Source of the DNA: a virus | Virus record (IMG/VR): IMGVR_UViG_3300017771_000120 | Location: 1-22,952 of that record | Length of the DNA stretch: 22,952 nt | Strand: one strand, 5' to 3' | Shown: in pieces, positions 8,437-17,297 of the stretch | Numbering within the stretch: the first letter of the stretch is position 1 | Layout: every line of letters begins with the position of its first letter | Notes under the pieces: model-generated | Database searches by the model: none | The model's input: only the letters and a program-made list of their open reading frames with translations | Told to the model about the DNA's origin: nothing | Translations under genes and position numbers: made by a program

Positions 8437-8444
8437 TATATTTG
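8437..8444 (+). promoter_or_regulatory. Bacteroidota-type -7 promoter element
   Basis: TATATTTG matches TAnnTTTG, lies just behind the capsid terminator, and is followed by a 31-base A/T-rich leader before the ATG at 8476. A weak TTTTC lies near the expected -33 position. It should drive the single gene that follows. Confidence 0.65.
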
Positions 8445-8475
8445 CATAGTAATTAATTTTTTAAATCAAATTCAA

Positions 8476-9225
8476 ATGAGCAAGGACAGCAAGTTCACAG
8501 ATAAGCACTACAGGCTTACACGAGGTAAAGCACCTCTTTCTTTTACATTACCATCACGTAACTCTAAGCGTTATGCACTTCTTCACTTCGATGAGAAGCA
8601 AGGATACAACCGTGCGCTACGTTACGCTACTAACCAAAAGTCTCCTTACGAGGACGAGCAGGACGGTAATGCAGTACTAGCACCTATCGTATTTACTGAT
8701 GGTCTATTACACGTACCAAAACAAAACCAAGTACTACAACACTTCCTTTCTATTCACCCATTGAACGGCGTTAAGTTCGAAGAGGTAAACAACGAGAAGA
8801 CGGCTAAGGAAGAAGTAGCAAACTTAGATATAGAAGTAGACGCTCTTATTGAGGCACGTAGCCTTTCTACAGATATGCTAGTAACAGTAGCTCGTATCCT
8901 ATTCGACGCAGATGTTGATATGATGACTACATCGGAGCTTAAGCGTGACGTATTAGTATTCGCTAAGCGTGACCCACGTACATTCCTTTCAATCGTAACA
9001 GACCCTGAGCTATCGTTCAACGGTACGGTTGCTTCGATTATGGATTCAAAGCTATTAGTATTCCGTAACAATAAGAGAGAGGTATACTTCAACACTCCTT
9101 CTAATAAGAAGCGTATGATGACTATCCCATTCGGTGAAGACGAAATGACAGCTATCTCTGCTTACTTTAAAACAGACGAAGGTCTAGAACAGTTTGAGGG
9201 TTTAGAAAAGCTTCTAAACGCTTAA
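8476..9225 (+). CDS. Unidentified virion-associated protein encoded after the capsid gene
   Basis: A 249-residue soluble protein of unknown function. The first 90 residues hold the most distinctive segment, with ALRYATNQKSPYEDEQDG (about 42-59) and PIVFTDGLLHVPKQNQVLQHFL. From memory, very similar segments occur behind the capsid gene in other Bacteroidota phages. The middle (about 128-180) looks helical, with SELKRDVLVFAKRDPRTFL recalling small helix-extended-loop-helix modules. The end is mixed alpha/beta. The gene forms a transcription unit alone between a promoter and a terminator, next to the capsid gene, which suggests a stoichiometric structural role such as an auxiliary head or head-completion protein. 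There is no signal peptide or membrane segment. Confidence 0.6.
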   Translation: MSKDSKFTDKHYRLTRGKAPLSFTLPSRNSKRYALLHFDEKQGYNRALRYATNQKSPYEDEQDGNAVLAPIVFTDGLLHVPKQNQVLQHFLSIHPLNGVKFEEVNNEKTAKEEVANLDIEVDALIEARSLSTDMLVTVARILFDADVDMMTTSELKRDVLVFAKRDPRTFLSIVTDPELSFNGTVASIMDSKLLVFRNNKREVYFNTPSNKKRMMTIPFGEDEMTAISAYFKTDEGLEQFEGLEKLLNA

Positions 9226-9245
9226 GATTAGTAACTCATGATATG

Positions 9246-9278
9246 AAGGGGAGGGCTTAATTGCTCTCCCTTTTTTTT
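9246..9278 (+). terminator. Intrinsic terminator with T8 tract
   Basis: Stem GGGAGGGC (9249-9256) with GCTCTCCC (9263-9270), one G-T wobble, TTAATT loop, followed by eight T residues (9271-9278). The stem can extend into the T tract through A and G residues at 9246-9248. It ends the single-gene unit upstream. Confidence 0.85.
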
Positions 9279-9281
9279 GCG

Positions 9282-9289
9282 TATCTTTG
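9282..9289 (+). promoter_or_regulatory. Bacteroidota-type -7 element six bases before a start codon (5-base gap)
   Basis: TATCTTTG matches TAnnTTTG, with a TTG at 9261-9263 18 bases upstream as a possible -33 element inside the terminator stem-loop. Only TAGCT separates it from the ATG at 9295, so the transcript should start at or within a few bases of the start codon. The promoter also shows that an upstream in-frame TTG at 9277 is not the real start. Confidence 0.65.
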
Positions 9290-9294
9290 TAGCT

Positions 9295-10038
9295 ATGATT
9301 AACAACGTAAGGAAAACAGTACTTTCTATCCTCAACAAGAATAACTACGGTTATATCAGCCCTGACGACTTTAACATGTACGCTAGAGTTGCACAGCGTG
9401 AGATATTTGAGGATTACTTCCACAGGTTTAATAAGGAGAATAATAAGATTAATGCTCGTATGTCAGGTTCAGGACATGCGGACATACAGGCTAGAATCAA
9501 TGGAGAGGTTGATAAGTTCACCGTTGTAGAGAAGCCGTCTTTTATTACTGATAATCAGTTCGCTCTACCATCTCCTCTAACTAACGGGGATGATATGTTC
9601 AAGATTGTTTCTGTAACTACAGAACAGCAAGCAGGTGACGGTACTTACTTTTTTAAAGCAGAGGCTAGTAAGGTTTCTAATCTAGAGCTAAGAAGACTAG
9701 GTGCTTCTAATTTATTAGGTGCTGCATCTTACAATCCTATGTACACTGTCAATGGTGATACATTTACTATGGCGGGAGACAACTACGTAACGAACGAGGT
9801 TGTTCTCGAATACATCAGATACCCTAGAGACCCTAAGTGGACTTACTTAAACATTGGTGCAGGCGAGCCTATCTTTGACCAAACGGCAAACGACTACCAA
9901 GACTTTGAGATTGGGGAAGCAGAAGAGACTGAGTTAATCAACAAGATTTTGCAAATGGCAGGTATGTCTATTAGAGATATACAAGCAGTGCAAGCAGCAG
10001 GTCAAGAAGAAGTAGAACGTAAAACAGAACAGCAGTAA
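9295..10038 (+). CDS. Putative head-tail connector (ring/adaptor) protein 1
   Basis: A 247-residue protein starting MINNVRKTVLSILNKNNYG. The first 50 residues form helices with the order N-GY-SPDDFN-YA-VAQREIFEDYF, a pattern I associate with neck proteins of Bacteroidota podoviruses. A beta-rich middle and a helical, charged C-terminus (about 205-247) follow. Position between the head genes and the nozzle-type protein points to a connector ring beneath the portal, similar in role to P22 gp4 or T7 gp11, but no diagnostic motif is visible. The ATG at 9295 is chosen because the promoter lies immediately before it; the longer TTG start at 9277 would be upstream of transcription. The stop overlaps the next ATG by one base (TAATG). 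Confidence 0.6.
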   Translation: MINNVRKTVLSILNKNNYGYISPDDFNMYARVAQREIFEDYFHRFNKENNKINARMSGSGHADIQARINGEVDKFTVVEKPSFITDNQFALPSPLTNGDDMFKIVSVTTEQQAGDGTYFFKAEASKVSNLELRRLGASNLLGAASYNPMYTVNGDTFTMAGDNYVTNEVVLEYIRYPRDPKWTYLNIGAGEPIFDQTANDYQDFEIGEAEETELINKILQMAGMSIRDIQAVQAAGQEEVERKTEQQ

Positions 10039-10868
10039 TGCCTTTATTAACAGAGTTTAAATACTACCTAAACAGTGGGTCGCAGCCTCTTGACGAAAAT
10101 TGGGGAAGCTATCAGTACACACCGTTATCTGACATCATCAATAACTACATATTGGTATACATGGGGAATCAATCGTTAGTGAACAATGTTCCTAACCATG
10201 TTGTTTTATTCCATGCCAAGAGAGCTGTGCAAGAATTGCACTATGATGCTTTCAAAGAAGTTAAAGCTATGGAGCTTAAGGTAGAGGATTCATTGCGTTT
10301 TATTTTACCTAGAGACTATGTGAACTATGTTCGCATTTCTTTAGTTAAGGAAGGTATCTTATACCCACTACAGCAGAACACTCAGATTCTAGGAGCTACA
10401 TCTTACGAACAGGAGGCAGACGGCGAGCTAGTATTTGACAGCGGCTCATTAGTTCCAATCGAGTCTAGCTTAGACGCAGCGGATGGGGCTAGAGTATTCC
10501 AATTCGGTAGAGGTTCTGACGCTCAGTTCTCTAATCAGAATCCGGGATTCATCATCGACAAGGCTAGAGGAGTTATTAACTTTACTTCAGAAATGTCGGG
10601 TGAGAGCTGTATAGTAGAGTACATCACAGATGGTATGGAATCAGGAGACCCGTCTGAGATTTCCGTAAACAAACTATTTGAAGATTATATTTACGCTTAC
10701 ATTACTTACGCTATCCTTGATTCAAAGCTAGGTGTACAAGAGTACGTTATACGTAGAGCACTAAAGAAGAAGACAGCTCTTCTTCGTAATGCACGTATCC
10801 GTATTAGTGATATGCACCCATCTCGTCTACTTCAGACACTTCGTTCACAGGGAAACACGATTAAGTAA
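10038..10868 (+). CDS. Putative head-tail connector / tail tubular-type protein 2
   Basis: A 276-residue protein with an N-terminal helical bundle (DIINNYILVY and HAKRAVQELHYDAFKEVKAMELKV, about 37-83), a beta domain that begins LRFILPRDYVNYVRISLV (about 87-104), and a C-terminal helical segment ending in a basic stretch. An early helical bundle followed by a P-DYV-Y-R-S strand is typical of tail tubular protein A and P22 gp4-like adaptors of short-tailed phages. It overlaps both neighbours by one base through TAATG junctions, so the two connectors and the nozzle-type protein are probably made by coupled translation. The connector class is fairly secure from context; which ring it forms is inference. 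Confidence 0.6.
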   Translation: MPLLTEFKYYLNSGSQPLDENWGSYQYTPLSDIINNYILVYMGNQSLVNNVPNHVVLFHAKRAVQELHYDAFKEVKAMELKVEDSLRFILPRDYVNYVRISLVKEGILYPLQQNTQILGATSYEQEADGELVFDSGSLVPIESSLDAADGARVFQFGRGSDAQFSNQNPGFIIDKARGVINFTSEMSGESCIVEYITDGMESGDPSEISVNKLFEDYIYAYITYAILDSKLGVQEYVIRRALKKKTALLRNARIRISDMHPSRLLQTLRSQGNTIK

Positions 10869-13800
10869 TGGCTAACTTAAATAGAACATTTGTTAAGGGT
10901 AAAATGAATAAGGCGCTCAATGAGCGCTTAACTCCTAGTGGGGAATACCTAGATGCCACTAACATCAGAATAAACTCTTCAGAGGGCTCTGAAGGCGGTG
11001 TATTGGAAAATACAAAAGGTAATGATAAGCTTACCGATATAACTATCGATAATGTAGCCCCTACCGCTGCAGTGTGTATTGGTTCGTTTGAGGACGGTGC
11101 TAACGAAACTATCTATTGGTTCGTTACTGCAGATTACAATTCTGTGCACACATCAAACAAGGCGGACTTTATTCTGTCGTACAATATGCTTACTGACGTA
11201 ATGACATACCACGTCATCAGTATGCAAGACCCTAATGACGCAGACAAGACAGTATTAAACTTCAGTGAGCAGCACCGTATCAATGGTGTAAACCTTATTG
11301 AAGATATGTTATACTTTACGGATGGATACAATCCACCAAGAAAGATTAACGTAAAAAGAAATTACCCTAGACCATTATTCGCTAGCTCGTATGCAGATAC
11401 AGTTTCTGCTGATGAGTACAATGTAATCAAGCGTCCACCTATGAGTGCACCTACAGTTACAGGTATTGCATCACAGGATTCGAATGATGACTTTATGAAA
11501 GATAAGTTTATCTGTTTCGCATACAGATACAAGTATCAAGATGGTGAGTACTCTGCTACATCACAATTCTCTGAGCCTGTATTCAAGCCTGAGGATTTCG
11601 GACTAGAGTTCTCTACTATGCTTAACGCAGGTGTAAACAATACATACAACTCTGCAGCTGTACAGTTCGAGACAGGAGACCACACAGTAATTGGTATCGA
11701 CATCCTATACAAAGAGATGGGAGAGAACATCATTAAGATTGCTGACAAGATTGACAAGGCAACGGATGGTGTAGCTAACGATGCTACTAACGTTTACATC
11801 TTTGATGATAGTAAGGTTTTTACAATCCTACCTGACTCAGAGATTCTAAGATTATACGATAACGTACCTAAGACAGCTAAGGCTCAGACCATTATGAGTA
11901 ACCGTCTTGTTTACGGTAACTACACTGAAGGGTACGACCTTAAGGATTCTAACGATAATAACATAAGATTAGATTACCACACGTACCTAGGTTCTAACGC
12001 TATTAGCTTTGAGAGCGCTCCTACACATATTGCGGTAGGTGTTGATTACGGTAACTCACAGAATGATGATACTGCATTCTACGTAGACCTTACAGGCGTA
12101 GACCTTATAGAAGGACACGTTCTAGATTTTGACATCTCTTACGAAGGAGGTTCTGTGTTTGGTTCATCAGGTATATCTGTTGACTCTCCACAGCAGTTCT
12201 CTTTCTCTTACGCACTTCCTCAGACATTCAACAATGTTTCTGAGTTGTTTGCGTCTCAAGACTTCAAGAACAAGGTAGGTACACTAAGTACTATCAAGCC
12301 TGTATACCATGCTACTGACGATACGTCATGTGACGGTAATACATTTACAGATGCATTCTTCTGTAGCATACCTGCTACTAACGGAAGTAAGACTAAGTAC
12401 AACAGTTGGTCAGGTAGCTTTGGAACTCCTGTATTCTTAAATGCAGGTAGTGAAGCTATTGAAACTGCAGACGCAGGCATCTTCAACGGTAACACAGAAG
12501 TAGTTAGGATTGAGCTACCTACTATGTCTTACGCTTCTAACCCTGCTAGCCCTTCATCATTTAGTTTCCAATCATTTGATATTACTAATGTTGATGTTTC
12601 AGTATCTAGTAACGCAGGTGGTGAGAGCCTTAAGTCTAACCGTAGCTACGAGGTAGGTATTGTTTACATGGACGACTACGGACGTAGTACTACTGCATTA
12701 GTTAGTAGAGACAATAACGTAAGAATAGATATTAGCAGGTCAGACCTGCAGAACTCTATCAACGTAGAGATACCTACTACACAGAAAGCTCCGGCTTGGG
12801 CTAGTAAGTACAAGTTCGTTATTAAGGAAGACAAGTCTGACTACGACACTGTATACTCATCTACATACTACAAAGATTCTAACTCACGCTACAGCTACAT
12901 TATGCTAGAGGGTGAGAATGCAGCTAAGGTTGAAGAAGGTGATATCCTTATTGTAAAGACAGACCAAGGTGGTGCTGTGAATACTGTAAAGGAAATATCT
13001 ATACTAGAGAAGAAAGGTCAGGAAGCAGGATTCATTACAACAGTTAACGGTGACGGTCAGGAGATAACTCCTTACGGTGGAGTATACGCTAAGGTTGATG
13101 CATCAGAGATTTCATTACCTCAAGACGGTAGTGCAATAATAGATATACCATTTATCGGAGACAACGCTACATCAGGTGGTGATATTGAGGAGCAGTTCCC
13201 TAGAGCAGAGATAGGCCCGTTCTTAGACGAAGAGGGTAACGAGCTACCTATGCAAGCAGGAGCTAGAGCTAAGATGGAGTTTGAGTTCTCTAGACTAGGA
13301 AGCGGTGATGGTAACAATTCTTGCGAGAGAAGACTATACACGCTTATCTTAGATGTAACAGCTCAGACAGACTATGCTAACTTCAGAGAGTTTTGGATTG
13401 GTGAAGGTATCGGTTCATTACTTAATCAAGGGATACAAGACGTAGGTGCAGGAGGTGACGACATACAGAACTCTGACTTCTTCCCTGAAGCTATACTTAC
13501 ATTCGATGAGTTCCAAGGAACTGCAGGTACAACACTAGACCTAGAAGGAAGTACTAACACAAACAAGTTTGCATTCTTTACTAAGAGTAACGGATTCACT
13601 TACTTAGGTGTTACAGGAGCTAGAGCTTGTGGTATTTCTCAGTCTAAGCAATCTAAGATTAAAGGTTCTTTTGTTATTATCCCTAAGTCGGACACTATTG
13701 CATTTGAGACTAAGTCTGCAGACGCACTAGCAGATATATGGTACGAGAACGAACAGTCGTTTGATATTGCTAATGGACTACACTTAGGTAACGTTCAAAG

Positions 13801-15538
13801 CCAAACAGCTAACGACAGCGCTATCATCGCTACATCATTCTTCAACTGTTACTCATACGGTAACGGTGTTGAGTCTTACAAGATTAACGATTCTATTATC
13901 GGAAACAAACTTAAGTTCGGTAACAGAGTTACATCTACACAGGCGCAAGAGTACAAGGAGGCACACAGATTTGCAGACCTTACGTACAGTGGTGTATTCA
14001 ATGACGAGTCTAACATCAACAGACTAAACGAGTTCAACGGAGGACTACTTAACTTCAAGGCATGTGAAGATTTATACGGGCCTATCGAAGTTATCGACGC
14101 ACGTAGAACAGATATACTAGTATTGCAGGAGGATAAGATTTCTACAGTACTAGCAGGAAAGAACTTACTATCTATGTCTGACTCTGTACAGGGCGGAGCA
14201 TTAGCTTCTGTACCTGAGGTACTAGGTCAGCAGTTAGCTAGACATGAAGAGTTCGGTATTAGTAATAACCCTGAGAGCTACGCTAGCTACGGCGGTATCA
14301 AGTACTTCACAGATGTGAAGAGAGGTGCTGTGCTTAAGTTAGCAGGAGAACAGCTTGCACCTATTTCAAATGCAGGCATGGGAGATTTCTTTAGAGCTCA
14401 GTTCATTGAGGATTCTACTACTCAGAAGTTAGGTGGTTACGACCCTTACATGAAGGAGTACGTAATATCTAACATCGGAACAGAGCAGGCAGGTAGCTCT
14501 ACAAGCATTGAGTGTGGTAATACTCTATCCCTCAGCTTAGAGGCTGATGAGGTGTTTACTCTTACCGTATCATACGATAACCTTATTGGTGTAATAGACA
14601 ATACTGTTACCTCTACAGGAAACGCTACTATCGTTTCTAACTACGACGGAACACAACAGGCTACAGGTATAAGTACAGGTATCAACAGCTTAGCTCAGAT
14701 TAACAAGGATGATGCTGACATTAGCACTGTTACTTACACTATCACTGCAGGTGGTAGCGAGACTACTATTGTAATAGAGTCAGGATGTGTATCTACACCA
14801 TCGTTAGATGTTATTCAGGTTGTGATTACTGACAATGGTAATGACAAAAAGAGCACATTAGCTGAGTACTACGTTAACGGAACAGCAGAGGATTCTCCTC
14901 TAGTATCTCAATGGACAGAGTTCCTTGAAGATGAGAGTGTTGACAACGTAGTATCTAAGTATGTATCTTACACAGGTCAGGTCGGTTCAGGCTCTATACC
15001 TGATGCGGGTAATACTGTATACGTACAGGTTAGAGAAAACAACCTAACTACTTTCGAGTTTGATGCAGCTGCCAACAACAGACTGTTAGCTCTTAAGACT
15101 AGCACTAACCTTACGGATTCTGAAGCAGACATAGACACTATGCTTTCTTCAGCAACAGAGATAACTAACGTAACTCAGTTAGCTACAGCGCCTAACGGCG
15201 ATGAAGTTTGGCAGGGTAGCTTTACATTAAGCGACACACCAAGTGACGATAAGCTGTACTTGATTTACGATTTAAGAACATATAATAATGCTATGCTTTC
15301 TTTTGGTAGCACTCTTGAAGATTCTTGCTGCAATCAAATCTGCGGTTCAGGGTCAGGAAACTACTCAGTAATAAACGGAACTTCAGGAAGTATTTCCGTA
15401 ACATACACTCCTGTAGGTGGTTCTCCAACTACTGTAGTTCTAGGAGCTAATCAGAATGCTACGTACATCTCAGAAGTAGAACCTACTACATCAATACTAT
15501 CTAGCAGAATAACTGTAACACTAATAAGTTGTAATTAA
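10868..15538 (+). CDS. Giant nozzle/stabilization-type tail protein (P22 gp10 or T7 gp12-like)
   Basis: A 1556-residue, almost entirely beta-rich protein. The N-terminus KGKMNKALNERLTPSGEYLDATNIRI (about 10-35) carries the pattern of the tail stabilization/nozzle family: N-D/N-ER-P-GEY-DA-N, followed by a Gly-rich turn and repeated beta segments expected of a propeller. These proteins close the DNA channel at the tail tip and carry fibres; the equivalent in crAss-like phages is called the muzzle. T7 gp12 is about 790 residues, so this one is roughly doubled. From about 1210 to the end the protein changes: a Cys followed by Ig-like strands, a Cys-closed segment, and a C-terminal CCNQIC (about 1487) with a Gly/Ser-rich beta module ending LISCN. 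That part may be an adhesin-like extension. No internal stop or frameshift is seen. Confidence 0.7.
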   Translation: MANLNRTFVKGKMNKALNERLTPSGEYLDATNIRINSSEGSEGGVLENTKGNDKLTDITIDNVAPTAAVCIGSFEDGANETIYWFVTADYNSVHTSNKADFILSYNMLTDVMTYHVISMQDPNDADKTVLNFSEQHRINGVNLIEDMLYFTDGYNPPRKINVKRNYPRPLFASSYADTVSADEYNVIKRPPMSAPTVTGIASQDSNDDFMKDKFICFAYRYKYQDGEYSATSQFSEPVFKPEDFGLEFSTMLNAGVNNTYNSAAVQFETGDHTVIGIDILYKEMGENIIKIADKIDKATDGVANDATNVYIFDDSKVFTILPDSEILRLYDNVPKTAKAQTIMSNRLVYGNYTEGYDLKDSNDNNIRLDYHTYLGSNAISFESAPTHIAVGVDYGNSQNDDTAFYVDLTGVDLIEGHVLDFDISYEGGSVFGSSGISVDSPQQFSFSYALPQTFNNVSELFASQDFKNKVGTLSTIKPVYHATDDTSCDGNTFTDAFFCSIPATNGSKTKYNSWSGSFGTPVFLNAGSEAIETADAGIFNGNTEVVRIELPTMSYASNPASPSSFSFQSFDITNVDVSVSSNAGGESLKSNRSYEVGIVYMDDYGRSTTALVSRDNNVRIDISRSDLQNSINVEIPTTQKAPAWASKYKFVIKEDKSDYDTVYSSTYYKDSNSRYSYIMLEGENAAKVEEGDILIVKTDQGGAVNTVKEISILEKKGQEAGFITTVNGDGQEITPYGGVYAKVDASEISLPQDGSAIIDIPFIGDNATSGGDIEEQFPRAEIGPFLDEEGNELPMQAGARAKMEFEFSRLGSGDGNNSCERRLYTLILDVTAQTDYANFREFWIGEGIGSLLNQGIQDVGAGGDDIQNSDFFPEAILTFDEFQGTAGTTLDLEGSTNTNKFAFFTKSNGFTYLGVTGARACGISQSKQSKIKGSFVIIPKSDTIAFETKSADALADIWYENEQSFDIANGLHLGNVQSQTANDSAIIATSFFNCYSYGNGVESYKINDSIIGNKLKFGNRVTSTQAQEYKEAHRFADLTYSGVFNDESNINRLNEFNGGLLNFKACEDLYGPIEVIDARRTDILVLQEDKISTVLAGKNLLSMSDSVQGGALASVPEVLGQQLARHEEFGISNNPESYASYGGIKYFTDVKRGAVLKLAGEQLAPISNAGMGDFFRAQFIEDSTTQKLGGYDPYMKEYVISNIGTEQAGSSTSIECGNTLSLSLEADEVFTLTVSYDNLIGVIDNTVTSTGNATIVSNYDGTQQATGISTGINSLAQINKDDADISTVTYTITAGGSETTIVIESGCVSTPSLDVIQVVITDNGNDKKSTLAEYYVNGTAEDSPLVSQWTEFLEDESVDNVVSKYVSYTGQVGSGSIPDAGNTVYVQVRENNLTTFEFDAAANNRLLALKTSTNLTDSEADIDTMLSSATEITNVTQLATAPNGDEVWQGSFTLSDTPSDDKLYLIYDLRTYNNAMLSFGSTLEDSCCNQICGSGSGNYSVINGTSGSISVTYTPVGGSPTTVVLGANQNATYISEVEPTTSILSSRITVTLISCN

Positions 15539-15539
15539 T

Positions 15540-16469
15540 ATGGGAGTAATATCTACATACTACATAAACAGTAGCTCATACGCAGACGCTACAGGAGTAT
15601 TCACAGATGCGGCACTAACGACTGTCGCACCTGATGGATACTACGCAATGGACGGAATAACTAGGCAGCTAGTTAACGGAGTGCTAGGCTCTCCTGTTGA
15701 CTGTGTTGATTGCTCTCCAACGTGCGGAACTAACACCATCACTGTTATCAACGGTCAAGGTGTATACCAATTCACAGCGTTCGTAGGTGAAGACCCGGGA
15801 GCTGTTAGGATAGACTTCGACACAGATGTTGACTCTAACGCAGGATTTAGAATCATGCAGTTAGGTACTACAGTAAATAAGGTCTCTACGAAGAACTTAG
15901 GTTTACTGCAAGCTACAGGTGCTAACCCTGTATACATAGGCGACAGCTCTAGTTATGCAGGCTCATCACAGTTTTTAGATATATTCGAGCACAACGGATA
16001 CGAGTTCGAGGATTCAGGGGCTAACTCAATCAGAACACCAAACGCAGGTTCTAACTTCACTAACGCTATTCATCACGGTGGTGCTGTTATGACTTACGGT
16101 AAGATAAGCTCTACAGTTAATACGGTATTCCTAGAGGTAGAAGCACCTAGACCAAACACTACGTTCTCGTTTAGATTCGGATGTGCTACACTTCTTAACA
16201 ATTTCCTTAGAAGTACTCCTGTTGCTGCTACTCAAGCAGACGCATGTAACAAAACAACTATCGCTTCAGCTGCTTACGTTCAGTCAGTGAACGGTGACCC
16301 GGGAGTATACGGTAGTACTAGCGCTACACCGGGGCTATACGACTTCGTATTCTCAGACCCGTTTGCTCTTAACGCATTAGGAGACGGGCACTACAAGATA
16401 TCAGACACCAATACTATTGAAGTACAGGATGGTGTGATAATAAGCATAGACACATGCGGAGGCGCATAA
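15540..16469 (+). CDS. Beta-rich tail or appendage protein with duplicated terminal module
   Basis: A 309-residue protein, probably a tail or fibre component. It starts one base after the stop of the giant protein. Residues 16-55 (FTDAALTTVAPDGYY, then NGVLGSPVDC) and 266-306 (FSDPFALNALGDGHY, then DGVIISIDTC) are diverged copies of one module: a phenylalanine-x-D turn, L, DGxY, and a valine-rich strand ending in Cys. Between them is a beta-sandwich-like domain with GAVRIDFD and a late FGCATLL segment. Cysteines 55, 58 and 62 form a tight cluster (C-x2-C-x3-C). From memory, this module is common in tail proteins of Bacteroidota phages; its biochemical role is unknown to me. There is no signal peptide, as expected for a cytoplasmically assembled virion part. 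Confidence 0.55.
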   Translation: MGVISTYYINSSSYADATGVFTDAALTTVAPDGYYAMDGITRQLVNGVLGSPVDCVDCSPTCGTNTITVINGQGVYQFTAFVGEDPGAVRIDFDTDVDSNAGFRIMQLGTTVNKVSTKNLGLLQATGANPVYIGDSSSYAGSSQFLDIFEHNGYEFEDSGANSIRTPNAGSNFTNAIHHGGAVMTYGKISSTVNTVFLEVEAPRPNTTFSFRFGCATLLNNFLRSTPVAATQADACNKTTIASAAYVQSVNGDPGVYGSTSATPGLYDFVFSDPFALNALGDGHYKISDTNTIEVQDGVIISIDTCGGA

Positions 16470-16479
16470 AAGAAAAGAC

Positions 16480-17277
16480 ATGGCACAATTCACAGTAACA
16501 TACAGCGAATCAGTACAAGGATTCCCATCGTTCTACTCATTCATCCCTGAGGAGATGATTGGCATGAATAACAGGTTCTTCTCTTTTAAAGGCGGAGAGC
16601 TATACATCCACAACTCTGATGATGTGGATAGAAATAATTTCTACGGAGAGCAGTTCACTAGTAACGTGAAGCTTTCTGTAAATGACAAGGTAATGGATAA
16701 TAAGATATTCAAGACAGTAAACCTAGAGGGGACTCACCCTTGGGATGTACTTATTGAATCTGATATCCAAGACACAGGTAATATAGATAGCGAATGGTTC
16801 GTTAAGACTGAAGGAAGTTTTAGAGCATTCGTAAGAAATTCAGGAGGTGACCCTATCGGTGCTGCTGACCTTCCCTTACGTTCTATGAACGGCATCGGTA
16901 GGGCATCTTACTTTATTGTTGGAGCAACATCTGCTTCACCTGTATTCCCTCTGTCAGTACAGCTTGATAATGTATCTGTAGGAGACACTATCTACTACGC
17001 ACAGGATACAGACAACTACGCTACTACATACAAGTGGGGAACAGTAACAGCTTGGGTTCCTAACTACGGTACGCAGATAATGACTTTAATCATTGATAAC
17101 ACTGCAGGTAACCCTAACCCAACAGTTGTTGACCCAATGGTATTCGCAGTTAAGAATGCTGTAGCAGAATCACACGGTGTTTTAGGGCACTACGGAATCA
17201 TTGATATAACTAATGACGCAACGGAAGCTATTGAACTATTGGGAGTTGAGACCGAGGTTATGATTAGCAAAGCGTAA
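16480..17277 (+). CDS. Conserved tail-associated structural protein
   Basis: A 265-residue beta-rich protein. Its opening, YSESVQGFPSFYSFIPEEMI (residues 8-27), followed by GMNNRFFSFKGGELYIHN and NNFYG, is a pattern I recall from virion proteins of crAss-like and other Bacteroidota short-tailed phages; I cannot name the exact position in the particle. A middle segment (about 99-120) has SEWFVKTEGSFRAFVRN. Residues 150-215 look like a small barrel (VGDTIYYA, KWGTVTAWV, TQIMTLIID). It is the last gene of the unit that begins at 9295. A short purine stretch (AAGAAAAG) lies a few bases before the ATG. The function is structural by context; enzymatic activity is not suggested by any visible motif. 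Confidence 0.55.
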   Translation: MAQFTVTYSESVQGFPSFYSFIPEEMIGMNNRFFSFKGGELYIHNSDDVDRNNFYGEQFTSNVKLSVNDKVMDNKIFKTVNLEGTHPWDVLIESDIQDTGNIDSEWFVKTEGSFRAFVRNSGGDPIGAADLPLRSMNGIGRASYFIVGATSASPVFPLSVQLDNVSVGDTIYYAQDTDNYATTYKWGTVTAWVPNYGTQIMTLIIDNTAGNPNPTVVDPMVFAVKNAVAESHGVLGHYGIIDITNDATEAIELLGVETEVMISKA

Positions 17278-17284
17278 TTTGTTG

Positions 17285-17292
17285 TATATTTG
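17285..17292 (+). promoter_or_regulatory. Bacteroidota-type -7 element five bases before a start codon
   Basis: TATATTTG matches TAnnTTTG; TTTCA separates it from the ATG at 17298. No good -33 TTTG is visible at the right distance. No terminator lies between the upstream stop (17277) and this element, so it adds transcription to a unit that may also receive read-through. It predicts a leaderless or almost leaderless mRNA. Confidence 0.6.
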
Positions 17293-17297
17293 TTTCA

